A stretch of DNA of 64,000 nt from Streptomyces sp. CHD11 (lineage in GTDB: Bacteria; Actinomycetota; Actinomycetes; Streptomycetales; Streptomycetaceae): positions 43,952-107,951 of the forward strand of contig NZ_JABTTS010000021.1 of the NCBI RefSeq assembly GCF_018638295.1. Reading direction: 5' to 3'. Both the position numbers and the translations under genes were made by a program. Positions 1-7,984 of this stretch are shown piece after piece. Every line of letters begins with the position of its first letter. The first letter of the stretch is position 1. The notes under the pieces are model-generated. The model worked only from the letters and a program-made list of their open reading frames with translations, did no database searches and was not told where the DNA came from.

Positions 1-1
1 C

Positions 2-94
2 TCGCACTCCCCGGCCGAGTACGCGACCGAGGACGACTGCGTGGCCGGGGTCCTCGCCCTCGCCGACGTACTGGAAGGACTGTCCCGCACGTGA
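2..94 (+). CDS. allantoate amidohydrolase, C-terminal end (partial)
   Basis: The frame open from the left edge encodes 30 residues ending at TGA 92-94 and beginning SHSPAEYATEDD. This resembles the C-terminus of M20-family allantoate amidohydrolases and N-carbamoyl amidohydrolases, where an H-S-P-x-E motif carries a metal-ligand histidine. The enzyme would hydrolyse allantoate in purine-ureide breakdown. The stop overlaps the GTG start of the next gene in a GTGA arrangement, so the two are translationally coupled. The identification rests on a short tail plus the remembered order of Streptomyces hut genes. Another M20 amidohydrolase is possible. Confidence 0.65.
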   Translation, partial: SHSPAEYATEDDCVAGVLALADVLEGLSRT

Positions 95-1428
95 CCAAGC
101 GGACCTACTGGGCGGAACACGCGTGGCTGGAGGGTGATGTCGAGCCGGGTGTGGCGCTCGACATCGCCGACGGCCGCGTCACCGCGGTCCACAAGGCGAC
201 ACCCGTTCCGCCGCCCGGCGCGGAGGTACTGCCCGGCCTCACGATGCCGGGCCTGGCCAACAGCCACAGCCACGCTTTCCACCGGGCGCTGCGCGGCACC
301 GTCCAGGCGGGTTCCGGGACCTTCTGGACGTGGCGCGAGACCATGTACGCCACGGCCGGCCGGCTGACCCCGGACACGTACCACGCCCTCGCCCGGGCGG
401 TATACGCCGAGATGGCGCTGGCCGGCATCACCACCGTCGGCGAGTTCCACTACGTCCACCACGCTCCCGGCGGCACGCCCTACGCCGACCCCAACGCCAT
501 GGGCGAGGCGCTCCTCGCGGCCGCCGCCGAGGCCGGTATCCGGATCACCCTCCTCGACACCGCCTATCTCTCCTCCGGCTTCGGACAGCCGCCCACCACC
601 CCTCAGCTCCGCTTCTCCGACGGCGACGCGGACGCCTGGGCCGAACGCTGTTCCGTCCTCGAGGAACGGGATCACGCACGGATCGGTGCGGCGATCCACT
701 CCGTCCGGGCCGTACCGGCACAGCAGCTGGCGACCGTGGCGCGGTGGGCGCGGGAGCGGCGGGCCCCGCTCCATGTGCATCTGTCCGAGCAGACCGCCGA
801 GAACGACGCCTGCCGCGAGATCCACGGCTGCACCCCGGCCCAGCTCCTGGCCCTGCACGGCGTCCTCGGACCGCGCACCACCGGTGTCCACAACACCCAT
901 CTCACCGCCGAGGACATCTCCCTGATCGGCGGCAGCGGCACCGGGACCTGTATGTGCCCGACGACCGAACGGGACCTCGCCGACGGCATCGGCCCCGCCG
1001 CGGCCCTGCAGAACGAGGGCTCCCCGCTCTGTCTCGGCTCCGACAGCCACGCCGTGATCGACCTGCTCGAAGAGGCGCGCGCGATGGAGCTGAACGAGCG
1101 GCTGCGCACCCGCACGCGGGGGCACTGGACGGCCGCCGCGCTGCTGCGGGCCGCCTCCGCCGACGGACACGCCGCCCTCGGCTGGGACGGCATCGGCACC
1201 ATCGAGGCCGGGGCACGGGCCGACTTCGTCACCCTCGCCCTCGACTCGGTCAGAACAGCGGGGCCGCCGCCCGGACTCGGCGCCGAGACGGCCGTATTCG
1301 CCGCGACCGCGGCGGACGTACGCCACACGGTCGTGGCGGGCCGTCACGTCGTACGCGACGGGGCGCACACGCTGGTCCCCGATGTGCCCGCAGCCCTCGC
1401 GCGGGCTGTCGAAGCCCTGCGCGCCTGA
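91..1428 (+). CDS. hutF: formimidoylglutamate deiminase (HutF)
   Basis: A 445-residue amidohydrolase-superfamily protein. The metal motif H-S-H lies at residues 59-61 within GLANSHSHAFHRAL. Further metal or catalytic signatures are LHVHLSEQ in the middle and GSDSHAVID near residue 315. HutF converts N-formimidoyl-L-glutamate to N-formyl-L-glutamate plus ammonia in histidine catabolism, a cytosolic step. The GTG start at 91 overlaps the upstream stop, and hutI follows 20 bp downstream, so the genes probably form one operon. The product is separate from guanine deaminases, but that related family is the main alternative. Confidence 0.85.
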   Translation: MTKRTYWAEHAWLEGDVEPGVALDIADGRVTAVHKATPVPPPGAEVLPGLTMPGLANSHSHAFHRALRGTVQAGSGTFWTWRETMYATAGRLTPDTYHALARAVYAEMALAGITTVGEFHYVHHAPGGTPYADPNAMGEALLAAAAEAGIRITLLDTAYLSSGFGQPPTTPQLRFSDGDADAWAERCSVLEERDHARIGAAIHSVRAVPAQQLATVARWARERRAPLHVHLSEQTAENDACREIHGCTPAQLLALHGVLGPRTTGVHNTHLTAEDISLIGGSGTGTCMCPTTERDLADGIGPAAALQNEGSPLCLGSDSHAVIDLLEEARAMELNERLRTRTRGHWTAAALLRAASADGHAALGWDGIGTIEAGARADFVTLALDSVRTAGPPPGLGAETAVFAATAADVRHTVVAGRHVVRDGAHTLVPDVPAALARAVEALRA

Positions 1429-1448
1429 CGACCACCCATGAGGACACC

Positions 1449-2621
1449 ATGAGCAGCACCGTCATCAGCAACATCGCCACGCTGGTCACCAACGACCCCT
1501 CCCTGGGTGACACCTCTCCCCTCGGCCTGGTCCGGGACGCGGCCGTCGTCATCGAGGGCGACCGCGTCGTGTGGACCGGTGGATCAAGCAAAGCACCCGC
1601 CACCGACAACCGGGTCGACGCAGGGGGGCGGGCGGTCCTCCCGGGCTTCGTGGACTCCCACTCCCACCTGGTCTTCGCCGGCGACCGCACCGAGGAGTTC
1701 AACGCCCGGATGTCGGGCCGCCCGTACAGCGCCGGCGGCATCCGGACGACCGTGGCCGCCACCCGGGCCGCGAGCGAGGAGGAGCTGGAGGCCAACCTCA
1801 CCCGCCACCTCACGGAAGCCCTGCGCCAGGGCACCACGACCCTCGAGACCAAGTCGGGGTACGGGCTGACCACCGAGGACGAGGCCCGCGCCCTGCGCCT
1901 GGCGGCCCGTCACACCGACGAGGTCACCTTCCTCGGCGCCCACATCGTCGCTCCGGAGTACGCCGGTGACCCGGCCGGCTACGTCGCCCTGGTCACCGGC
2001 GCGATGCTGGACGCCTGCGCGCCGCACGCCCGCTGGATCGACGTCTTCTGCGAGAAGGGCGCCTTCGACGGCGACCAGGCCCGCGCGATCCTGACCGCGG
2101 GCAAGGCGAAGGGCCTGCACCCGCGGATCCACGCCAACCAGCTCTCCTACGGCCCCGGAGTGCGGCTCGCCGTCGAGCTCGACGCGGCCAGCGCCGACCA
2201 CTGCACCCATCTCACCGACGCCGACGTGGACGCCCTCGCGAACAGCCGCACGGTTGCCACCCTGCTGCCCGGCGCCGAGTTCTCCACCCGCGCCGACTGG
2301 CCGGACGCCCGCCGGCTGCTGGACGCCGGGGCGACGGTCGCGCTGTCCACGGACTGCAACCCCGGCTCGTCCTTCACGTCCTCCGTGCCTTTCTGTATCG
2401 CCCTCGCGGTACGGGACATGGGGATGACACCGGACGAGGCGGTCTGGTCGGCCACCGCGGGCGGCGCGGCGGCCCTGCGCCGTGCCGACGTCGGACGGCT
2501 GGCCCCGGGCGCGTACGCCGACCTCACGCTTCTCGACGCCCCGAGCCATGTGCACCTCGCCTACCGGCCGGGCGTCCCGCTGGTCGCGGGGGTGTGGCGC
2601 CGGGGCGTACGCCAGGTGTGA
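1449..2621 (+). CDS. hutI: imidazolonepropionase
   Basis: A 390-residue protein starting at ATG 1449, preceded by an AGGA ribosome-binding site 4 nt upstream. HutI hydrolyses 4-imidazolone-5-propanoate to N-formimidoyl-L-glutamate, the substrate of HutF encoded just upstream. The H-S-H metal motif is at residues 71-73 (GFVDSHSHLVFAGDR). Other family signatures are ETKSGYG, HANQL and a C-terminal STDCNPG segment that carries a metal-ligand aspartate. Length matches the family (about 400 residues). The reading frame stays open far upstream into hutF, but that extension is an antiphase shadow and the ATG with its RBS is the credible start. Confidence 0.93.
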   Translation: MSSTVISNIATLVTNDPSLGDTSPLGLVRDAAVVIEGDRVVWTGGSSKAPATDNRVDAGGRAVLPGFVDSHSHLVFAGDRTEEFNARMSGRPYSAGGIRTTVAATRAASEEELEANLTRHLTEALRQGTTTLETKSGYGLTTEDEARALRLAARHTDEVTFLGAHIVAPEYAGDPAGYVALVTGAMLDACAPHARWIDVFCEKGAFDGDQARAILTAGKAKGLHPRIHANQLSYGPGVRLAVELDAASADHCTHLTDADVDALANSRTVATLLPGAEFSTRADWPDARRLLDAGATVALSTDCNPGSSFTSSVPFCIALAVRDMGMTPDEAVWSATAGGAAALRRADVGRLAPGAYADLTLLDAPSHVHLAYRPGVPLVAGVWRRGVRQV

Positions 2622-2644
2622 CCGGGCGGCCCGCCGGGAGGGCC

Positions 2645-2725
2645 ACCGGCCGTCGGGCGGGCGTGAACGGCGTCCGACGGCCGGTCACGGCAGCCGAAAG
2701 GGGCGGCCCGACCGCGGACCGCCCC
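2645..2725 (+). terminator. two hairpins after hutI
   Basis: A perfect 12-bp inverted repeat has arms at 2645-2656 (ACCGGCCGTCGG) and 2674-2685. It is followed by a second GC-rich hairpin with arms GGGGCGG 2700-2706 and CCGCCCC 2719-2725. Both lie between the convergent ends of hutI (+) and the sigma factor gene (-). There is no long T-run, as is usual in Streptomyces, so this could work as a bidirectional terminator. Confidence 0.6.
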
Positions 2726-2753
2726 TGGAGGACGAACACCATCCGGTGAGGAA

Positions 2754-3668
2754 TCAGTCCTCGGCCGTGAGTCCCTTGCGCAGCTTCACCAGCGTCCGCG
2801 ACAGCAGACGGGAGACGTGCATCTGGGAGATGCCCAGCTCCTCACCGATCTCCGACTGGGTCATGCCCGCGACGAAACGCAGGGAGAGGATCTTCCGGTC
2901 GCGCGGCGGCAGTTCGGCGATCAGCGGCTTCAACGACTCGACGTACTCGATGCCTTCGAGCCCGTGGTCCTCGTAACCGATCCGGTCGGCCAGCGCGCCC
3001 TCGGCGTCGTCCTCCTCCGGCTGGGCGTCCAGCGACGAGGCGGTGTAGGCGTTCGACGCGGCCATGCCCTCGACGACCTCGTCGCCGGTGATGCCCAGAC
3101 GTTCCGCCAGCTCGGCCACTGTCGGCGCGCGGTCGAGCTGCTGGGCGAGTTCGTCACCGGCCTTGGCCAGGTCGAGCCGGAGTTCCTGGAGCCGGCGCGG
3201 TACGCGCACGGACCACGAGGTGTCCCGGAAGAAGCGCTTGATCTCGCCGATGATGGTCGGCATCGCGAAGGTGGGGAACTCCACACCGCGCGACAGTTCG
3301 AAGCGGTCGATCGCCTTGATCAGGCCGACGGTGCCGACCTGGATGATGTCCTCCATCGGCTCGCTGCGCGAGCGGAAGCGGGAGGCGGCGAACTTGACCA
3401 GGGCGAGGTTCAGTTCGACGAGCGTATTGCGTACGTACGAGTACTCCTGGGTGCCTTCCTCCAGCGATTCGAGGCGCTCGAAGAGGGTCTTGGACAGAGC
3501 CCGGGCGTCGACCGGGCCCACCTCGTCGTACGGGGGGATCTCCGGGAGTCCGGCGAGCAAGTCGTCCGGGACGACACCCATATCGTCCGGTTCGATGGGT
3601 TCCAGATGTTCCGGAGGTGGTGTCGACGTCGCTTCAGGGGTAGGCGATGCGTCGAGCCGGGGTGACAT
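2754..3668 (-). CDS. sigI: SigB/F/G-family RNA polymerase sigma factor (SigI-like)
   Basis: A group 3 sigma factor of 304 residues. Region 2 (about residues 85-155) contains DIIQVGTVGLIKAIDRF and FPTFAMPTIIGEIKRFFRD. Region 3 is around residues 165-215, and region 4 (about 250-300) carries the helix-turn-helix MTQSEIGEELGISQMHVSR. I chose ATG 3668 because GGAGG lies 5 nt upstream; in-frame starts at 3680 and 3692 would add 4 or 8 residues. Such sigma factors direct stress or developmental promoters and are held by an RsbW-like kinase, and a STAS antagonist and an ATPase are encoded divergently next door. The symbol rests on the remembered SCO3068 context between hutI and a POT transporter. 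Confidence 0.85.
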   Translation of the reverse strand: MSPRLDASPTPEATSTPPPEHLEPIEPDDMGVVPDDLLAGLPEIPPYDEVGPVDARALSKTLFERLESLEEGTQEYSYVRNTLVELNLALVKFAASRFRSRSEPMEDIIQVGTVGLIKAIDRFELSRGVEFPTFAMPTIIGEIKRFFRDTSWSVRVPRRLQELRLDLAKAGDELAQQLDRAPTVAELAERLGITGDEVVEGMAASNAYTASSLDAQPEEDDAEGALADRIGYEDHGLEGIEYVESLKPLIAELPPRDRKILSLRFVAGMTQSEIGEELGISQMHVSRLLSRTLVKLRKGLTAED

Positions 3669-3920
3669 GATGTCCTCCATCGTTCTCGGCATATGGCTGC
3701 CGAAGCCGATACGTGCACTGCGGTGTGCGGCGCCTCCAAAGCCGGCCGTGTCGGTTTACGTGTCTTTACTAGCCCTACCGGCTTCCGCGGGCACATCGCA
3801 AGTGTGTTCTGTGTGCATATGTCCGTTTGTGCGTGATTGTTAGAGTGTCGATGCGTGGCCGGAAGGCGTAATGTTCAGAAGCGTCAGCAAGCAGCCACGG
3901 TGTCGGGAGAGAGAGACGGC
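3669..3920. promoter_or_regulatory. divergent intergenic region between sigma factor and STAS gene
   Basis: 252 bp separating two divergent genes. An inverted repeat CGGCA-N6-TGCCG lies at 3687-3702. A -10-like TAGAGT at 3841-3846 points toward the STAS gene, but without a convincing -35. The segment 3795-3840 is unusually T/G-rich for this genome (repeated TGTG). I could not find a clear SigB-type promoter by eye. Confidence 0.35.
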
Positions 3921-4298
3921 ATGGACCGCGGGACGGTCGGCAGCGCACAGTCGGGCCGGCTTCTGGTCGACGTGCGAGAAGAGGGCCCCAGTGCCGTCGT
4001 GACTCCGGCGGGTGAGTTGGATCACCACACCGCCGATCTGTTGCGCGAGCCACTCGAGGGCTGCCTCGCCAAGGGATTCAAGCGTCTTGTCATCGACTGC
4101 TCCAGGTTGGAGTTCTGTGACTCCACAGGACTGAACGTACTGCTCGGTGCCCGGCTCAAGGCCGAGGCAGCCGGGGGCGGTGTCCATCTCGCGGGAATGC
4201 AGTCCGTGGTCTCCCGCGTGTTCGAGATCACGGGGGCGGACGCGGTGTTCACCGTCCATGACACTCTCGAGGCGGCTCTGGCCGACGATTCGGCGTGA
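3921..4298 (+). CDS. STAS-domain anti-sigma factor antagonist
   Basis: A 125-residue single-domain STAS protein (RsbV/SpoIIAA type). The phosphoacceptor motif FCDSTGLNVLL is at residues 65-75, with Ser68 as the expected phosphorylation site. In its unphosphorylated state such a protein binds the anti-sigma kinase and frees the sigma factor. ATG 3921 is preceded by GGGAGAGAG; in-frame GTG 3900 and a TTG at 3837 are alternatives. It is divergent from the sigma gene and followed, after a hairpin, by the ATPase gene, a standard partner-switch set. From memory this corresponds to one of the S. coelicolor sigI partners (arsI/prsI), but I am not sure which name applies. Confidence 0.85.
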   Translation: MDRGTVGSAQSGRLLVDVREEGPSAVVTPAGELDHHTADLLREPLEGCLAKGFKRLVIDCSRLEFCDSTGLNVLLGARLKAEAAGGGVHLAGMQSVVSRVFEITGADAVFTVHDTLEAALADDSA

Positions 4299-4341
4299 TC
4301 CGCGCGGGCACGCCCGGCGGAGCGCCTCCGCTGCTCCCGGA

Positions 4342-4370
4342 GACGGAGGTCCTCCTCCGTCGTGCCTTTT
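4342..4370 (+). terminator. hairpin with T-run after the STAS gene
   Basis: Arms GACGGAGG (4342-4349) and CCTCCGTC (4354-4361) with a 4-nt loop, followed within 6 nt by TTTT (4367-4370). It sits between the STAS and ATPase genes, so the antagonist and the anti-sigma factor may be transcribed in different amounts. Confidence 0.55.
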
Positions 4371-4540
4371 CGTGCGAACACGGGGGTGTCCCGTCGGTCC
4401 GCCCGGGCAGGAGAGACCCTGAACGGGCCGGACACGGTGGTCGCGGGGGTGCTGGGAACCGGACGTGCCGTGCGTACGTGACCGACCGAGTACGGAATCT
4501 TTTGAATCGTGAACCGGTGACACGGTGAGGTGAAGCGCTG

Positions 4541-5092
4541 ATGAGCACCACCCGGCCCTATTCGCCGGGCGACCGAGGTCCGGAGCCCGGCGGCGCTTCC
4601 GGGGTGCCCGGGGGCGTGGCACCGGCCGGGGACGCGCCGGACGGCGGTATGGCCGCGCCCACCGCGCCACCGGGCTCTCCGGGTGGCGGGACCCGTCGGC
4701 TCGACTTCGACGGCCAGAGCGGAGTCGTGCCGCTCGCCCGTGACTTCGCCCGCCAGGCGCTGTACGAGTGGGGCTGGCTGCCGGCCGCCACCGCGGACCG
4801 GCGGGCCGCCGCGGAGGACGTCCTCCTCGTCGTCTCCGAGCTGGTCACCAACGCGTGTCTGCACGCGGAGGGGCCCGACCACATGGCGATCACCTGTGAC
4901 AAGAAGGTGATCCGGCTGGAGGTCACCGACCGGGGCACGGGACAGCCGGCGCCGCGCACCCCGCACCGGGCGGGGCGGCCGGGCGGTCACGGCATGTTCA
5001 TCGTGCAGCGGCTGTGCCTGGACTGGGGCGTCGTGCGTGCGCCGGACGTGGCGGGCAAGACGGTCTGGGCGGAACTGGGCACGCCCGCGTAG
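4541..5092 (+). CDS. RsbW-like ATP-binding anti-sigma factor / serine kinase
   Basis: A 183-residue protein with a GHKL ATPase fold. The N-box is ELVTNACLHA (residues 100-109). The G1 box is VTDRGTGQP (128-136), and the G2 region is GRPGGHGMFIVQRL (145-158). The first 50 residues are Gly/Pro-rich and probably disordered. Proteins of this type bind a SigB/F-family sigma factor and phosphorylate the STAS antagonist. AGGTGA lies 7 nt before the ATG. It stands 242 bp after the STAS gene with a hairpin between them, so it may have its own promoter. It should act on the divergently encoded sigma factor, but cross-talk with other systems is common in Streptomyces. Confidence 0.82.
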   Translation: MSTTRPYSPGDRGPEPGGASGVPGGVAPAGDAPDGGMAAPTAPPGSPGGGTRRLDFDGQSGVVPLARDFARQALYEWGWLPAATADRRAAAEDVLLVVSELVTNACLHAEGPDHMAITCDKKVIRLEVTDRGTGQPAPRTPHRAGRPGGHGMFIVQRLCLDWGVVRAPDVAGKTVWAELGTPA

Positions 5093-5131
5093 TCCTCCGG
5101 GTGCGGTGAGGTTCCCACGCCCCCGCACCCG

Positions 5132-5207
5132 CTCCTCGAACGCCGGAGAGGCTGAAGCCAGCCTCTCCGGCGTTCGAGGAGCAGGGCGTCCGGGGGCGGA
5201 GCCCCGG
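5132..5207. repeat. long extragenic palindrome, Streptomyces repeat type
   Basis: A perfect 23-bp inverted repeat occupies 5132-5154 and 5159-5181 with a 4-nt AAGC loop; its core is CGCCGGAGAGGCTG. It is followed by a second hairpin CCGGGG-N6-CCCCGG at 5190-5207. The two together resemble a repeat I recall as common between Streptomyces genes. It lies between convergent genes and may act as a bidirectional terminator. Confidence 0.75.
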
Positions 5208-5266
5208 TTCCGGCAGGGGGAAGGGGCCGGGGGGCGAAGAAGCCCGGTGCACCGCCCCCGGAGGGC

Positions 5267-6763
5267 TCAGCGCACGTCACCCATGAGGAGCTTGACCTTC
5301 TTGCGGTACATCCACACCGCGACACCGGCGAGCACGGCGAGCGTGGCCTCCATCGCGACGATGCCCGTCTTGTTCAGGTCGACTCCGGCGATGGACAGCA
5401 GTCCGGTCGTGGCGTCACCGGCGGTCACGGCCAGGAACCAGACGCCCATCATCTGCGAGGCGTACTTCGCGGGCGCCATCTTCGTGGTGACCGACAGGCC
5501 GACGGGGGAGAGCAGCAGCTCACCGACGGTCTGCGTGAAGTAGATCGCCACCAGCCACAGCGCCGCCGCCTTGTGACCGCCCTCGGCGATCGACAGCGGG
5601 GCCAGGAACAGGAAGAACGACACGCCGACCAGCACCAGACCGGAAGCGAACTTCACGATCGTGCTCGGCTCCTTGCCGCGCCGGTTCAGCGCCAGCCAGA
5701 TCCAGGCGAAGACCGGGGCCAGCGCCATGATCAGCACGGGGTTGACCGACTGGTACCAGGAGACCGGGAAGTCCCATCCCAGGACGCTGTTCTCGGCCGA
5801 CGAGTCGGCGAAGAGCGACAGGGTCGAGCCGCCCTGGTCGTAGATCATCCAGAAGATCGCGGCGGCGACGAAGAACCAGATGTACGCGGACATCTTCGAC
5901 TGCTCGGCGCGGTCCAGGTCCTTGTCGCGCTTGATCCGGGCGATCACCATCACCGGGACGATCACGCCGAGCAGCGTCAGCGGGACCAGGACCCAGTTCA
6001 GGGTGTAGGTGCCGGTGACGCCCAGGACGGCGTACGCGACGACGGCGACGCCCGCCCACAGTGCGGCCTTGCGCAGCGTGGAGGACCTCTCCTCGGCCGA
6101 CAGCGGCTTGGGGACGACACTGGACCGGGCGTCCAGGTGGCGGCTGCCCAGCAGGAACTGCACCACGCCCAGGCCCATGCCGGCCGCGGCGAGCGCGAAG
6201 CCCAGATGCCAGTTGACGCTCTCACCGATGGTGCCGATGATCAGCGGCGCGGCGAAGGCACCCAGGTTGATGCCCATGTAGAAGACGGTGAAGCCGCCGT
6301 CCCGGCGTGGATCGTCCGGGCCCTGGTAGAGCTGGCCGACCATCGTGGAGATGTTGGCCTTCAGGAGGCCGGAGCCGATGGCGACCAGGCCGAGCCCCGC
6401 GTAGAAGGTGCCGGAGGACGGCAGGGCCAGCGTCAGATGGCCCAGCATGATGACGCCGCCGGCGACGGCGACGGTCTTGCGGGGGCCCCAGACACGGTCA
6501 CCGAACCAGCCGCCCGGCATCGTGAGCAGGTACACCAGGGAGAGGTAGACCGAGTAGATCGCGGTGGCGGTGCCCGCGCTCAGACCGAGTCCGCCCGGCG
6601 CGACGAGGTACAGCGGGAGCAGGGCCCTCATGCCGTAGTAGGAGAACCGCTCCCACATCTCGGTCATGAAGAGTGTGGCCAGTCCGCGGGGGTGGCCGAA
6701 GAAGGTCTTCTCGGAACCGGGGGTGCCCGGAGTGACCGAGTCCTTCGTCAGGCTGGACGCCAT
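5267..6763 (-). CDS. POT/PTR2-family proton-dependent oligopeptide transporter
   Basis: A 498-residue, roughly 12-14-helix membrane protein. The proton-coupling ExxER motif is at residues 35-39 (EMWERFSYYGMRALL). The second PTR2 signature, FYMGINLGAFAAPLI, follows about 100 residues later. It would import di- and tripeptides with protons. The start is ATG 6763 with AAGGA 6 nt upstream; the frame is open further upstream but lacks a better start. It points away from the two-component system that begins 511 bp away, so that system could regulate it, although nothing in the sequence shows this directly. Confidence 0.9.
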   Translation of the reverse strand: MASSLTKDSVTPGTPGSEKTFFGHPRGLATLFMTEMWERFSYYGMRALLPLYLVAPGGLGLSAGTATAIYSVYLSLVYLLTMPGGWFGDRVWGPRKTVAVAGGVIMLGHLTLALPSSGTFYAGLGLVAIGSGLLKANISTMVGQLYQGPDDPRRDGGFTVFYMGINLGAFAAPLIIGTIGESVNWHLGFALAAAGMGLGVVQFLLGSRHLDARSSVVPKPLSAEERSSTLRKAALWAGVAVVAYAVLGVTGTYTLNWVLVPLTLLGVIVPVMVIARIKRDKDLDRAEQSKMSAYIWFFVAAAIFWMIYDQGGSTLSLFADSSAENSVLGWDFPVSWYQSVNPVLIMALAPVFAWIWLALNRRGKEPSTIVKFASGLVLVGVSFFLFLAPLSIAEGGHKAAALWLVAIYFTQTVGELLLSPVGLSVTTKMAPAKYASQMMGVWFLAVTAGDATTGLLSIAGVDLNKTGIVAMEATLAVLAGVAVWMYRKKVKLLMGDVR

Positions 6764-7274
6764 GGTCGTTCCTTGCTGTCGGGACGCGTCGCGGATGCGG
6801 GTACGCGCCCGGTGGGGGGCAGGCCGGCACCGGCGAGGCCGTACCGTCCACCCACGCCCGGGGAGGCCGCTCCGGGTCGCGGAGCGGCGGACGGCGACCA
6901 CCGGGATCCACGCCTCCTCCGTGCGTCTATGCGCGCAGGAGGCCCGGCCACAGGTCATTCCTTCCGGGGCCGGCGGAGAACCGGCCCGCACGCGAAAGAG
7001 ACCCTCGGCGTCGACTGCGCCAAAGGTCCCCGCGGTGCAACAGGCGTGGATTCACCATACGGCAGGACACTGCCGGATATGGAAGGACTTGAGACACGGA
7101 TCACAGGTGAACACGGAACCGGATCACTCATTCGAAGGTCTCCCCACCATCGCACCTCACACCCCCAGGTGCCTGCCCGGGCTGCCGGAGGTGGGAATCA
7201 GGTAGGACGGAGGCAGGAAGCCGGCCCGGCGATCACACCCATGGGCCCGCCCCGACGGGACTACCATCACTGCC
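6764..7274. other. 511-bp intergenic region, no gene recognised
   Basis: Divergent space between the transporter and the response regulator. It contains only short shadow reading frames. I see no strong -35/-10 pair, operator palindrome or structured RNA. It must hold the promoters of both flanking units. Confidence 0.5.
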
Positions 7275-7952
7275 ATGACCCGTGTACTGCTCGCCGAGGA
7301 CGACGCGTCCATCTCGGAGCCGCTGGCCCGCGCCCTGCGCCGGGAGGGCTACGAAGTCGAGGTGCGTGAGGACGGACCGGGCGCGCTCGACGCCGGACTG
7401 CAGGGCGGCGTCGACCTGGTGGTGCTGGATCTCGGCCTGCCCGGAATGGACGGCCTGGAGGTCGCCCGCCGGCTCCGCTCCGAGGGGCACACGGTTCCGC
7501 TGCTGATCCTGACCGCCCGCGCCGACGAGGTGGACACCGTCGTGGGCCTGGACGCGGGCGCCGACGACTACGTCACCAAGCCGTTCCGCCTCGCCGAACT
7601 GCTCGCCCGGGTCCGCGCCCTGCTGCGGCGCGGCTCCACCGAACCCCAGCAGCCGCCCGCCACCCACGGGGTGCGCATCGACGTCGAGTCGCACCGGGCG
7701 TGGATGGGCGAGGAGGAGCTCCAGCTCACCGCCAAGGAGTTCGACCTGCTGCGGGTCCTGGTACGGGACGCGGGCCGGGTCGTCACCCGCGACCAGCTGA
7801 TGCGCGAGGTCTGGGACACCACCTGGTGGTCCTCCACCAAGACCCTCGACATGCACATCTCCTGGCTGCGCAAGAAGCTGGGCGACGACGCCGCCAACCC
7901 CCGCTACATCGCGACCGTGCGCGGTGTGGGCTTCCGCTTCGAGAAGAGCTGA
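7275..7952 (+). CDS. OmpR/PhoB-family response regulator
   Basis: 225 residues. The receiver domain (1-115) has the acidic pair Asp9-Asp10, phosphoacceptor Asp52 (LVVLDLGLPGMDG), Thr80 and Lys102 (DDYVTKPF). The C-terminal winged helix (about 130-225) ends VRGVGFRFEKS, typical of OmpR regulators. The paired histidine kinase starts 32 bp downstream, so they form one operon. The regulated genes are unknown; the adjacent peptide transporter is one candidate. Confidence 0.92.
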   Translation: MTRVLLAEDDASISEPLARALRREGYEVEVREDGPGALDAGLQGGVDLVVLDLGLPGMDGLEVARRLRSEGHTVPLLILTARADEVDTVVGLDAGADDYVTKPFRLAELLARVRALLRRGSTEPQQPPATHGVRIDVESHRAWMGEEELQLTAKEFDLLRVLVRDAGRVVTRDQLMREVWDTTWWSSTKTLDMHISWLRKKLGDDAANPRYIATVRGVGFRFEKS

Positions 7953-7984
7953 ACCCGGCGGGGTCCGGCTCGGGGTAAGGGAAC

